This document shows positions 1-17,048 of a DNA stretch of 64,000 bases, piece after piece. The stretch's first letter is position 1. Every line of letters starts with the position of its first letter. Position numbers and translations under genes: made by a program. A model generated the notes under the pieces. That model was not told where the DNA came from. It made no database searches and saw nothing but the letters and a program-made list of their open reading frames with translations. The stretch covers positions 49,720,101 to 49,784,100 of the forward strand of contig OZ007569.1 of assembly GCA_963931925.1 (NCBI GenBank), in the 5' to 3' direction. The DNA is from Onchidella celtica (taxonomy: Eukaryota > Mollusca > Gastropoda > Systellommatophora > Onchidiidae).

Positions 1-488
1 TAATCAGCGAAAGGTGCAGAGTGCGATCTTGACTGTCTTGTCGCCAGCGAGACATGCGCGTGTAGCAGCACCGTGGTGAACCAGTCAGGAGCTTGTCCTA
101 TCCTTTTTCTTTTGTTTTTGTTTTTGTTTCGTATTTTCTTTTAATGTTGTCTTGCCTTCGTTTCTGTTCAGCAACGCCCGTAGAGTCGCCGGGGGACAGA
201 CCCTCATTACTTCCTGTTCTGCTTCACGCCCATCTTTATCGCCCCCCCCCCTCCCCCCACAATCAAATCCAGTCTGTTCATCCTACTTTCTTCTCCGACT
301 CCCATCCTCTCTCTCGAGGACAGATCGATAAGTGTGGGTGCCGCCGAGCTTATAGATTTAATTAATCACGCATCCCACCCCAGAGATATAATTGCCCCGT
401 GTTAAATCTGATAGTCTTTCTCAGATAGAACTATTAGCAGAATTATGGCGTGTGAGGACAGTATACTAGGTGTGATATATATGCCGAT
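1..488. other. non-coding, no gene seen
   Basis: There is no supported gene. The stretch holds a C-rich run near 241-258 and otherwise ordinary mixed sequence. One open frame of about 90 codons at 93-365 is low-complexity (Phe/Val then Pro/Ser) and shows no recognisable domain. Confidence 0.5.
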
Positions 489-492
489 TTAA

Positions 493-1246
493 GGTTAGGT
501 TAAACTGGCCCCGTAGCCTGAAAAGGTCGTTCTCCAAGCCTTTTTCCTTTTTTCACTGATATGAAATTTATTCAATTCTGCACATTTCTGTGTGTTTTAC
601 AATGTTCTAGAACTTCAAGAAGTATTTTATTTTGATTTTTAGGGTGAGTGCAAATGTATATGTTCGCACAGATTTTCTGTTGTTTTTTTTTTGCAATTTC
701 TCAGGTTTGCCATTTTCAGGACAGCGACTGCAGTCATGACAAGATATCTCAAAAACTACTTAAACTACTGGCTTGAAACTTTGCCTAGTTAAGTAGTTCT
801 TGGTGGTATGCAGGTGACAATAGACTATTCCTAAAGTTATTAACCCATAACTTTTGGAGTAAAGCTAAATTTTGGTAACCTGATCCCCATAAATTTCGGA
901 AAAATTTTCCTCCATGATTTTGAAAATTCATAGAAAAAAAAGTAGCAACAGTATCTACATGAAAATAGTCTAAAGTTTGTGTAGCATTACTTTCTACACT
1001 GATGTTAAGTTTCAAAATGATACCTATGTAACTCTTTGAGATATCTTGTCACAACTGTGTGGCATATTTGGGGTTCGGCACACACCCCCCCCCCCCCCAA
1101 GATGTTTATTTTGTGCCCCCATCCTTTATTAAGGAGAAATTGGGCATGAAATGGTGTTTTCTGTATGTTTCTAACCTGTATCTAACACACTGTGGTATTT
1201 TCAGTTCATTTATGCCAAGAATTCTATTTGCCAGTTTAACCTAACC
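493..1246. mobile_element. MITE-like element with TTAA flanks
   Basis: A perfect 17-bp terminal inverted repeat, GGTTAGGTTAAACTGGC, lies at 493-509, and its reverse complement lies at 1230-1246. Both ends are immediately flanked by TTAA (489-492 and 1247-1250), as expected for a target-site duplication of a piggyBac-type transposase. A second perfect 17-bp inverted repeat lies inside (737-753 against 1035-1051), with a further 9-bp pair at the same spacing (773-781 against 1007-1015), so the centre can fold into a stem. No transposase frame is present, so it would be non-autonomous. The ends do not begin with the CCC-type triplet common in piggyBac elements, so the superfamily is uncertain. 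Confidence 0.6.
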
Positions 1247-1250
1247 TTAA

Positions 1251-4200
1251 TTCGAAAATTGCCGGTGGGTCATTTTTGCTTACACTTTTTTAAGTTGTCT
1301 TGACGTCACAGAGCGGGACTTACAATCCATGTCGGGAATTCCTTTCATGTTATCCTCATCCTAGTGCCGCCACTGATTAAAGTACTATGTCTTTGTTAAA
1401 TAGTGACAAAATAAAACGACCTGATAATAAACTACTGCGACATTCGAATTAAAAAGTTTGTAATTGTGTATTATTTTCTTGTTCTCAGTGTTACAGAGGT
1501 AAGTGCATCCATTTCCTCGGTGGGGCAGTGCGACATTTGTCAGAATTGTCATGGCGTTTAAACACTTTTCCTTGCAAGTGTAGCTCACCATTTGCTTTGC
1601 CTTGATTCCTTAACTGCGAAGGGAGTCGTAGAAACGCTGTGACAACGAGCGGAGGGACAGTCTTCTTCAGGCGCTTCTTCCCTGTCTTCCCTTAAGGAGA
1701 ATATTATATACTTTATACTTCTGTCCGGAGTATGTTATGTTGAGTCATACTGTCAGTTCACGGCTACCAGGTTATGAAAAGAGAAGATCAAAGCAGTCGT
1801 CTTTGATGCGGGATTTCGTTGGCATTAGAAAGACTTCAACGCGGCTGGCGTACTCTTTTCATTCATTATAGACAGACTGTTAGCCAATTAAAAGATTTTC
1901 GATAGAAAAGCACTTTTGCAATATTGAACATTTTAATCACACCAGCATCTCCCATGAGAAGTAATTATTATATTCCTGAGGGAACCGTGATGATGCAAAA
2001 TTAAGTTTCACCTCCTTTTTCAGTGTCGAATATCATTCCCTGGGCCCTCGTTACTTCAGACTTCCTGTTGAAATAGAATAGGGTCATTCCAAAATCCGCA
2101 ATCGCATAATGTAATGTGGCACCGTAGAATTATGTTAGCGCGCTTGCGGGAGTTATCTGTATGATGTTTTGGACAACAATTGGAACTATGGGAGATACAG
2201 TTTGATGTTATTTGGGTAAAAACGGTTCAAAGCGCTGTCAGCGTGTTATTGCTTTAGGCCCACGTAGACTTGGAATTATGTGTCGTCGGTCATTCAGGCG
2301 TTCTGATATCATAGAATGACAAGCATTACATTCACCAGTTGGGGTTTAATCAGATCTCTCACAACCCTTCTCTTAATCTCTCCCTCTCTGTAGATTCCAC
2401 TCTTATATTATATAGAAATGTTTTGGGGTTTGGGGACAGTTCTCAAGAACTATATTTGGGAAACCTATTTCAGTTGTCCATTTGCCAGCGACTTTTAAAG
2501 AATGGAAGCAAAGAATCATTGTCTCCGGTAGGCACACTGGGATTTGCTGTCTGTAGAAAAAGCAACCCACGCGATCTGGAGATTCAAGGAATCAAATACT
2601 CGTACTTTTATTGTCACGCAATCTTCAGGACAGATTGCATCGATTCAACAGCGAAGATAGAAAGATAATTCCCTCTATTACAAAATTCCACATCACATTC
2701 ATATAAATTTGTCCTCACTTGCTGGGAAGAAATAGTTGTAAACTAATAGTACAAGGACTGGCTCTCAGTTCTTTTTGGTAAAATTGCATATATGAAAAAT
2801 GTAAAAAGAATAATAACAATAATAATAAATATATTTAACTTTTCATTCATATATGACTTTCTTCTGCCAATCATCATTCTGTTTATTTCATTTAGGTAAA
2901 GAAACATAAAGTCCCGCAAAAACAAGCCGCTATTATTGATTATGAGATTAGTTCACACAATGGCAGACTCCGTTTTTTTAAACCTGGATTTCGACTTTGT
3001 GAGCCAATATTTTAAATTATGAATGTCTTTTTCTCAGTTATTGATGTTTTGGAACCCACAGCTACAATATTTAGGATCGTGGCCGTCGCAGTTATGAATC
3101 TGGCGTCATATAGCTTTGATGTCATTCGCATTGGCAGATCAGAGCTCTTATCGCTTAATGATATGCGTGTGTGTGCGTGCGTGAGTGAATGAGTGAGTGA
3201 GTGATGCGCGTGAGTATGAGAGATATGATTGTATTGAAAAGATGGCGAGGGAGAGAAAAAAAAAAAAAGCACCGGGAGAGAAGTAAATGCCTGTAATTGC
3301 TTTACATTTTTGCAGAAAAGACTTCTCTTCCACAGGTGAGAAATTTTAAGCGCTGGGGGTGGGAAGCATCGAGAAAGTAGTTTTTGCAAATGAAATCAAT
3401 TATTAAATGTTTTTCACAGTCTGAGTCGCCAAGCTCAACATTGAAACCAGCCGGAGATAAAAATGTTCATGCTGATCTAATACATTCATTATAATGTATA
3501 AATGTACGTGTTGACTGGCATTTTGTGAAAACGAAGAATTTTGAATCTTGGTCATATCTGTAGCGTGATGTTACATTATTGAGAAGATTATGAAAGCATG
3601 ATGCGTTAACCGGAACACGGATGCAGAACTCCAAGCTTAAGGGTGTGTCGGCTTTTAAGACTATTAGATTAGCAAGTGTGCGCATTTTTAGTGCAGCGAA
3701 GCCGGTCATTTTCACTCACTGAGAACGCGATCTGGAATCCCGGGAGTATTGGTGACTGCACATTTGCAAATGTTGGGGCTTCTTTATGATAGAATTGTCG
3801 CGACCGTCACAAAAATATTTTCCCAGGAACATTAGACAATCTGTATGCGCCATTCCAGTCTCATTTTTTTTTTTTTTTTGATAAACTGTATTGCAGAAGC
3901 AGTTTTAGTGTTATCGGAATCCACCGCAACATTATCTCGAAGAGGACTGAAAGCAAGATAAAACGGAATGTTACTAAGTTTCGTGTGTAAGAAATGGAAC
4001 CAGTTTCTTTACAGTTTGAGGTGAGGCGCCCCCCGCCCCCTCACCCCCCCCCTCCTTTTTTTTTCAAGTTCAGCTTGCTGCATTGTTCCGATTTCAGTGG
4101 ATTTTGCCAGAAACAGGCGTCGCATGAAGTAAATCATGAACTCTGTTAAGGCCTATAATTATTGTTCCCTGTTCGGCAACTTCACTGTACCCCACGGAGA

Positions 4201-7200
4201 TCCTATTGTGTGGGGAACCTGGTTCCTGCAGACACTAGGCTAAACAAATGGATGAAAGGTTTTTGGTTAATGGGATACGTGTCCTTACACCCGTGAACTG
4301 CTGATCATTTGTTTATACGGGTGGGGGGGGGGGTGTCAGGAAGAAACCAGTTGTAGTAATTCGGTTACTGTATAATGGTAATTTGAAACAGGTATTTTAC
4401 TGTGCCCCCCTACCCGAACGCGCCTTCTCCGTATTAATTTCGTTTATTCTCACATTGGCACAGAATGAAACGAGGTTTCATATGCACTAGACATCGTGTG
4501 GAATCAAGAGGAAGAAAAATGGGTAATCGCCACTTGTCTTTGTGCACCTTTAGAACGTTTGCCTACTACTCTTTAAACCTCAGTCAATTTTCACCAAATG
4601 ATGATGTCTTCTGTTTGTAGCAAAACCATTGAAATGCAGCTTGCTTTGAGTAAACTCTTACGATGAAGGCATACCAAAGCTGTATGGAAAACCGTGTGTG
4701 AAGTTACCAAGAACAATAAAAACACGCGTATCAGCGCTATCACTAGCCCTGGAGTTAACGTGATAACAACGGTGTCACCGGACGGGAAGTTTGCGAAACA
4801 TAATTATGCTCTGATTTCGTCATTGACAGTGTCACTTGACTGGGGAGACTGAAATAATCTTTTTTTGTTGTTTTGTTTTCACTTAAAGGAAATTATCCAC
4901 GCTCAGACTTTCTTTGCTCTCCAAAGTTAACAAATACCAGAACTGCATATTAACTGAATGACGATACAACGTGAACAATAACAACAAAGGATCAAGAAGT
5001 ACCTCGTAACAGCAACAGTAATTCTATTAAGAAGACTGAGAAATGGTCGTAATATTCTCGGATAACCAACAATGGCTGGAACGTTCATGTGCTAGTGAGA
5101 TTGGTCAGTCAGTGAATCCGTCACCCAATCTCTTAACCAAATCTTTCCATCAGGTAATCGGTAACCCGGTCGATGGGTCAAGAAATATACCTATATCAGC
5201 TGGGCTGGACGAGACTATAACGTAGGCGAGTGGAACTTGAGAAGAAACATCCGAGGACCGCGGCCAAGATTTACCGGTACAGACTGATCCATCCGTGTCG
5301 TGTTACCACCAGTAAATAATGTAATGAAGAAATTTGCCAGTCACTGCCTGTTATTCGTTACAGTATGAAATTCGATCTAAATTTTTATTTTTTTCCATCA
5401 CCATTACTCAAGGGCAAAACCAACAGGCTGCAATAAGTGAAAATGTCCCGCGCACACTACCATTGGATAAATGTTTTAGAACACAATGACCGACCATCTC
5501 AAGACAAGAGCTCTCTCTCTCTCAGTTGGCACGTTTGATCTGCCTGTAATTTTTAACGAGCCAGTAACATCAAACACGAGTATGCTATTAATCGTTGGCG
5601 TCATCTACTCGTCAAAGGCTATAGGATATTGTGGGTCTTTGCAGCCCACGTTTTGTTTTAGCAAATAATTTCTTCTCAATTTTTTAATTTTTTTTTTCAG
5701 TGAGGAACTTAATTTCAGAAATGTCGTCCAATATACGATAGTTTAGTTTGTATCAGCAATGTGCACTCACATACGCCTAATACCCTCACCATGTTGAAAT
5801 ATTGCATGTTCTCGTTCCTTGGTAAACGCGTTGAGTTCAAATTCCTTTAATTTCCCCAGAGCGCCTGTCAATCCTACGTGAGTGAAATATTCGGTGCGTT
5901 CAAGCCTGCAGCCACACATCATGCACATAATTAGATTTCTCCCCCCCCCCCCCACCTCCTCGTTTCACATATTTTTCCGCTGAATTCGACCTAGTTATGT
6001 ATGTCGTCAGATACTTGAAAAAAAAAAACAAACAACTACTTCTGCAAAATTTCGTGGGTTGAAATATAAATACTTTATCGCCACCACTGCCATGCTTCGT
6101 TTTGTCGTTGTTCAAAACTTGGCTGTTTGCACAGAGGTTTGGTGGAGCTCTCACGAACATTTTGATCAATAACGGACTTGTATCGTCATTCAGTTATGCA
6201 GTTCTGGTGTCTGTTAACTTTGGGGAGCAAGGAGAGCCAGACGTGATGCTTCCTTTTAAGGCGCTTGTCATTTGCTTGGCAGTGGTCAGCGAACCACGGG
6301 TCTTGGCCCATCACTCCAATACCAGTGCACGCGGGCGGCATTGTTTCATTATTTCCCAGGACGGATAATACTCCTTCAGCATTGTTTGTGCCGGGTGAAG
6401 TGGAAAGTGGAAGGGCAGGTCTACGTTTTCACATGTTGTCAAATCCAAGATATCGAGTGCGGAAGTAATTGCATTATATGCTGCGAGTAGCTCTGTGATG
6501 TCAGAGGTCCAGTTATCAGATAAGGAGAAAAGATGTGACGGCACTGTTTCGTCATGATCAATCGCTATCGAGTTCTTTTGATTCATTGCATTCGATACAT
6601 AAAGTTTTCGGCTTTAGATACTCAGTATGCACTAGTTTTTAACTCGTGTTTTGTTTTTCAGAGACCAAATTTCCTTTTGTGGAAATGCCCTAAACTGAGC
6701 TTTTGAAGGCGTTCGATTTGGCGTTCCCAGTAGTTGTGCAGCACTGAGTCACTGTTTATTGGAAACCACTCGTATGCTGATTTTTTAAACAAAAACAAAA
6801 TAACAACATTACCAACAACAAAAAAGATCTCATCGTAGTTTCGTTTGTAGTCTGATAGAAGTCTTTTCATTTTCTTCTAAAGGGTGCGGAAAAAATTTGA
6901 CCAGTCACATTGCAAACAGTTCCTCGTGAGTGCTACATACATATCAGCCTCTAATGAAAATTGAAACCGATTTCGTAAGACTGGACAGACCTCCGTGAAT
7001 GTGAGTGAACCCCGGAACTATCTTAGGGGCCTTTTATGTCAGGAGGCGGTTATATTGGAATCAGATTTTGCCATGTTGTTTTTGTTTCCTGATCAGCTCC
7101 AGTGATTGTTGCCCATGAAGTATTTACTACCAGATTCTGGAAATACGTCTGTGATGGGCATGTAGTTATAAAATGTTTCCTGTTTTTGCAAACTACTTGG

Positions 7201-7924
7201 TTGCTCTGGTAGTGAAATCCTGTCCATAAACTCTATTTGGGGGACATTGGCTGACTGGATAATGTGAAAAACGCTATTTTAAAAACCTATTGATTTTTTT
7301 TAATTGAGAGTTTTAAAAACCCAGGATTTTTGTCTCCTCCGAACATGCCCAGCGGCGTCCTGCCACTCGCAAAGGATAAGCATTGTTTTCCTGTTTTTTC
7401 TACCCTTCTGGGACAATATGCAGTTAATTAATTATTTCTGGTTCAGCCGTACTAAATTGTCCTCAGTTTATTTAGATCCGTTTCAACTCTTTACTTTTCA
7501 TTTAGTTTCGATCGGTTATAGACTGATTACGCCTTTGATCTTCTACCACCCACCCCCATTTCCATATACCGGGGTTCCATCTGTCCACATTGATTTGGGC
7601 GTGTTGCAAGATGTTTGGTGCGGCGCCCGCTGATATTTGAGCCCTCCAAAACGTGTCTCGTCAGCTTTCGGGCCCTGCCGTCCTCCGTGGCGCCTCTCAG
7701 CGAGAGCAGATAAATGAGGCTGGAGGGCTTGTGGGATGGAGTGCTGTTATTTTGCTCACTGAATTACCGCGCTTTGGTTGTGTTCTTACCTTTGGTGTGT
7801 GAGTTAAATAGTAATGCTTTTCGGTAAGATATTTCTGAGGTGGTCACTTTTTTGTTTTGTTTTTAAGGATGGCTTACGCCTAGTTCGTGTTTTACTGTTT
7901 TACTTACGGATCATACAGCTTGTT
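1251..7924. other. non-coding, no gene seen
   Basis: No gene is supported. Open frames here are short, lack domains and do not join across plausible splice sites. The stretch contains homopolymer runs (poly-T near 3867, poly-C near 4048, poly-G near 4322, poly-C near 5941) and a short GTGTGTGCGTGCGTGAGTGA-type tract near 3168-3203. Confidence 0.45.
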
Positions 7925-8042
7925 TGGAGTTCTACACTATCAGTATTATGAATTCTACACTGTCTGTCTGTATATGATGTGTTCTACACTGTCTATCAGT
8001 AAATGTGATGTGTTCGACACTGTCTATCAGTAGACGATGTGA
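7925..8042. repeat. degenerate tandem repeat, about 32-bp unit
   Basis: Three to four imperfect units share the core TTCTACACTGTCTATCAGTA and a GATGTG tail. They are visible from about 7928 to 8041 with a period of roughly 31-33 bases. No coding content is seen. Confidence 0.6.
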
Positions 8043-10840
8043 AAATCTTGAAACGACGATTTATGTTTTTTGTCTTAAATAAATCTTGCGGGTGCCTACG
8101 AGAAACTTAACGCAGCGTTTTTGCATATTTCAGGTGCTAGATGATTATTAACATTAATGGAATAGCGATGTGACTTTTTAAAAAGCATGTTATTGTCTTT
8201 ACATCGGTGTGTTTATCCTAAATGATTATTCTCTATTTGAAATACTGTCTTTGGCAGATTTCATTGGAAAGGGTGGTTTTCAGCGTCAGTAGAGACACTG
8301 AAAGTTCTATGACCTGCTAGGTTGATGAAAATTTTGTTATAAAAGTTCGAAGGTTTCAATGAAGAAAACTTGCTTCCATAGTTTTGTCATAAGCCAGACT
8401 GGTGTGGTACGATAATTAATGTACGGAATCTGTTTGTCATTGGAGGCAGGGAGGATATTATTGTAAAATCTGTAGTAATCGTGACTAATGAACTGCGTGG
8501 TCGTATGAACAGCTGACACGCAAACACTGGGGTGGCAAGCATATTTTGCGTCTTGTTTTCCATCCATGACATTCATTTTAAGTCAGTCATCCGGATTTAT
8601 CTGGATTCGATGATACTGTAATGCCTGCCTGCCTCACCTTGGGTAGAAATATTCATCGGCGGCCGAGATTTCAGATGTGATTAGTGTTAAGACTCAAGTT
8701 TTGTTATCTGGTTAGTTTCTGGTCAGATCGTGAATAACTCAAGACCGGGTGTTTACTCGTTCTATAATCTAGATGAGGATTTGTGTTAGAAGCAGTGAGT
8801 GTAGCAGTTTCACAAAAGCGTTGGATTATTACTTTGTGTAAATGAGGAAAGAGTACTTCTCTTGTGTTGTTGAAATGTCCGTGAGCATTTTTGAAAGGTC
8901 AGACCCAAAACGACAGCCAAGGATGCATCCTGACTATCATGTTTCCGAAAAGGGAACAATCCAGCATTGGAAGGATTCTTTTTCATTCCGTGATGTATGC
9001 CAGTAAATTCCACAAGACTAAGTAAAACATCAGACAGGTCTAATCAACCGCACAACTTGCTGTGTCCGGAGCGTTCATATATTTTTCTCCTTTCCTTATT
9101 GAAGAAATATTAAATGTTGCATTGGAGAAAGAACAGCAGAGTTTACTGGACATGAGACTAGCCCTCGGTGTAACTTGACATCATGTAATGAGCACACCTG
9201 TCAGCTGTTTGGCTTTACAATCATCATCGAGTCACCCGCACGCTCTCCTGGGAAGTATTGGGTTTGAACTTCGGAGTCAGATATTGTCCGACCGAAGACA
9301 TTGTGAGAACCTTTGAAATAAGGACACTTGTGAATAATATATTCGTCATTATCCTACCATCATCTTCACTGGTGCAGAGTTTAGGATTTACAGCTGTCGC
9401 TGCTTTTGTGTGCTGTTGTCACCAGTGTGTATTCCAAACATGACCAGCACCAGCAAGATGTCATCAATCTCCCCACCCAGACTGACAATACAGCGGCTCA
9501 GCTCCAGCTGCACTAGTCTCACGGGTATAGCCGGTAGGTACATCATGTCCTTATTGACTACTCGTAAACTCACATTTCTAGTGTAGTATTACCCTTCCGA
9601 AATTGCTTTTTAAAAAAAAAATCGTATGAGGGTTTTTACCGTATACATAACCAAGGATGCCCATTCATTTCCTTTTTCTTCCATCCCCCAACCCGAAAAA
9701 AAAACAAAAAAACACACCAACTCGATTGACGAAATATTACAGTAATTTTGTTGTTCTTTAGTTTTTACGTCTGGTCAGAGAGATACTTCAAGAAATGCCA
9801 AATCCCTGGATAATTTATTTAAGTTTCAAGGATAAAATCCTTGGTAAAGAATCACCAGACACCCGGGCCACCATGCATGAAATACAAGAAATTACAGAAT
9901 AAGTTTATGTGTTGCATACCGTGCACACGCTGGTGTCTAAGAGGACATTACATTGTGTAATTCATCCTCTATTCAGTACAGTCGTAATTCCCTTCCATTT
10001 TCATAATTTTTCATACACAATTCCGTCTCGAAAATGCAATACGTTCAAGGTGATTGTTCAGTATCTGCCATGAAAAAAACAACGATGCAACACAATCTGC
10101 ATACTGAATGATAAGCAGTTACTGGTGTGTAAGACCTTTAAAATCCCATGTGTACAATTTCCCCGTAATTCAGTACAGTGATGGTTTATCCTGCCCATTT
10201 ACAGATTATGCGATGAGGGAGTTAGGGGAGATCGTTCCTGAACGACAGTAACAGCAGAATCGCACCAGTGAGTTGCCGTTGAGGTCTGAAGCAGAAATAT
10301 TCCGTTCAACCTCGTCAGACCTCTTCATAAAAGCCGATGCTGTTCATCTTTAGTGTAGCAAAACAGATAACGCGCTCTTTCACGTCTAATATTCTCTTTC
10401 GAGCAGCGCTAGAAAAGTGTGAAAGTCTCGACGGGCATTGATTTTTTTTTTTCTTCCCCTTCAGTTCTTTATCTTTCGAATTTTTAAGACCGCAGTCTGG
10501 TTTTTAATGATGGAACTCTTTGTCTGGTCTAGGAAAATTTAAGCTTCATATCCGCTGTCGGACTGTCTAATTTCTTTGGGCGGATTTGTTCAAATGAATG
10601 CAGGGATTCCCCCCCCCCCCCTACAGGAACAAGTGACGCCTAGATGATGACGTGATGAGGGGTCTTAAGAGACAGCTGTGCGTGCAAGCTCTAATATTAT
10701 CGGATTTATGAAACATCAATTGAAAACTAAGAGTTTTTTTTTTTACTTACCGTGTGTGCGTTTTTTGTTCTTGTTTTTTTTTGTCTGTCTTTTCCCACAA
10801 GAGGGAGAGAATGGTAGTAAGAGCAAATCTCTCACTCAGT

Positions 10841-10844
<4 letters not shown>
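8043..10844. other. non-coding, no gene seen
   Basis: No gene is supported. The stretch has ordinary sequence with poly-A near 9611, A-rich sequence near 9697 and a poly-C run near 10609. Confidence 0.45.
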
Positions 10845-10896
<52 letters not shown>

Positions 10897-10921
10897 TTCT
10901 CTCTCTCTCGCTCGCTCTCTA

Positions 10922-11003
<82 letters not shown>

Positions 11004-11146
11004 TCTCTCTCTCTCTCTCCCTCTCTGCATCGCTCAGTTTCTCTTTCTTTCTGTCTGTACCTATCTCTATGTGCCTGTCTCTCTCTCTGTCTGTCTGTCT
11101 GTCTTTCTTTCTATCTCTCTTTCTGTCTTTCTGTCACTCTCGCCTT
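10845..11146. repeat. (CT)n / (CTGT)n microsatellite
   Basis: A long CT dinucleotide tract is interrupted by TTCT, GTCT and GCTC variants and grades into GTCTGTCTGTCT and CTTTCTTTCT at its right side. It gives artefactual Ser/Leu frames on the + strand and Arg/Glu frames on the - strand. Confidence 0.95.
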
Positions 11147-14982
<3,836 letters not shown>

Positions 14983-14985
<3 letters not shown>

Positions 14986-16362
14986 TGCAATAGTAACGCC
15001 TTCTTGAAGCCTCGAAAAATCGGTCTCTTACTCAGCTGCGACCAACCGCGTCATGTGAGGTGTGTAAACAATCACTCTAACTCATTTGTTGGTAAACCGT
15101 AAGTGTAGGGGTTTATTTCTGACCAGCTGAGCCCTGGCTCTGACCCAGGGGAAGCGCGACGCTTGTCTTGTCTATTAATGATGTAGAATTCTTGTTTTCA
15201 CAGAACACAAGGACCCCCCCCCCCCTTCCTCCTCCCGTTTTTTTTTTTTTCTGTAAAGGAAACACGTTAGTCTTTTAGTCTTCAAATTCTATGAGGGTCG
15301 ATGCCACATGTAATCTGTAACCATTGCCAGATACAGCGAAAGTGTATCGAACACAAAGAAAATTTATTGGAACTCGAACTGGGTGAGATCACCGGAGAAA
15401 TCCGACGGTTGAACTCGGTGACTGAAGCGTGATATGTGATAAACAAATGGAGTTTTCTCCTCTTGCCGCCATAGAAACGATTCATTGTCCAACAGCGAGA
15501 GCAAAGCCCATTTTGTTTGGAAAGCCGAAACACCCATAAGACAACCGGGTTTTATTTACTTGAGACAGATGACGGTCTGAGCAGTCCATTTGGGGAGCGG
15601 CAGAAGGTAGGAGATTCTAGTGTTACAGACGGATTGCAAACTGAATTGCCTCAGTTGATCGTTTGTTTATTCATTCTGCAAAGCAATTGCTTTCTTTTTC
15701 TTTCTTTGTTTACTAATGCAGTGAAAATTATGTTATTTCCTGTTTTGCTGCGAAGGTGTGTTTTTGTTTTCTTTCATTGTCAGCGGGTCTAATATTTTTC
15801 AGATTTTGTTGTTGTTGCTGTTGCTGCTGCTGCTTGGCAGTCATTTAAAAGTTTTGGGTTTGTTGTTTTTTGTTGGTATTTTGTTTTCCTGTTCAGCATA
15901 ATAAGAGTCTGTCACGGACGAAGCTTGGGTTCCTGTCAGGTCACCGACCATCAGGGAATACCTTTAAAATACTATGAGAAATTGGTCATGCTGGAGCCTT
16001 CCACGAATGAGATTTTAAAAAATGGGATGAGGCCGCCCCCAGGAGGATCAAGCGCTCTGGCCACAGGACTGCCATCCCTTATAATTATTGCATTGGCCAG
16101 AGTAAGAATTATTTTTTCAAAAAACTGAACAAACTACAGAAAATGTACATGGTTCTAGCAGGGCCTGGAGCAAAGTCAACGTGTCGACGGCGCGACCTTA
16201 CTTAATGTTTGTTCTATCTCCATTTTCTGGAAAAAACAACAACTGTAGATCTCTTTGTATGTAGAAGAGGTATAACAAATGCCCTCTTTGACACTTGTAT
16301 AAAATGTATTGTGGCACTTATCACGCTCTTTCACAGTTCCGATTTATCCTAACTCGGTATCA
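14983..16362. other. non-coding, no gene seen
   Basis: No gene is supported. The stretch contains a poly-C then poly-T junction at about 15213-15250 and a TTGTTGCTGTTGCTGCTGCT stretch near 15810. Confidence 0.45.
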
Positions 16363-16814
16363 TCTATTATTATAAAAGTGAACTTTGGAGGCTGTGTTAG
16401 CCTACTCCTCCGTTAATATTTGGCCCACACGCTTCAAATTTTACAGACGTCCACAATATGTGCATACCCAGGTTTTCGTCACATAAAATATACGAAAACT
16501 CCTGTCCCCGAATTTATCAAAATAGATTTTTTCGGTCATTCTATTTTAATTCACCATTTTAAGTGAACCGGAAGAATGATACCATTTTGACGCGCCGTCT
16601 GAACGCGGGAGTTTGGTTCCACACCAAGAGACGAACCTGTTCGTAGAACGGGTAATCAAATAAAATAATTCTGTGTGAAACTGTGGTGTAACAGTAAGTT
16701 CTATTAGTCATAGCTTGGGATCCCAAAGCCGTTTTAATGTAGCCTAGATCTAGATATACGGTTGCGCTAAGTACATGGAAAATTTGCAAGATATATCTTA
16801 CGCGGGTCGGCTAG
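16363..16814 (+). mobile_element. non-autonomous Helitron
   Basis: The 5' end starts with TC after a host A (A|TCTATTATTATAAAAG). The 3' end is CTAG followed by a host T. A perfect 12-bp palindrome, AAGATATATCTT (16788-16799), stands 11 bases before the CTAG. A-T insertion, 5'-TC, a subterminal hairpin and 3'-CTRR are the Helitron hallmarks. The element has no Rep or helicase frame, so it depends on an autonomous partner. Inside it, GTTCGTAGAACGGGTA at 16639-16654 exactly matches the 3' hairpin region of the larger Helitron near 28240, which suggests family relationship or a nested older end. Confidence 0.72.
16639..16654 (+). repeat. Helitron hairpin-type motif shared with the 28-kb element
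   Basis: GTTCGTAGAACGGGTA is identical (16 of 16) to the - strand sequence at 28238-28253, the hairpin plus spacer at the 3' end of the larger Helitron. Here the expected CTAG does not follow, so it would be an internal or decayed end. Confidence 0.6.
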
Positions 16815-17048
16815 TAATTACTAAAGCCGCAAGCATTTAACGTCGAATTTCTAGTTGTGCAAAAATTGGGGTTGGAACAAACAAGAACCAAGGCCGTGAT
16901 GTGGGGAGAAGAGAAAAAGGAGAGAGAGAGAGAGAATAAAAGGCTGTCTATCTGCATTGCCTCCCATTGGGCATAAAACAATTAAGAAAAGTTGCAATAA
17001 ATCACAAAAACAATTATTTGTAATGTTTTTTGTTACGGTTTATTTCTA

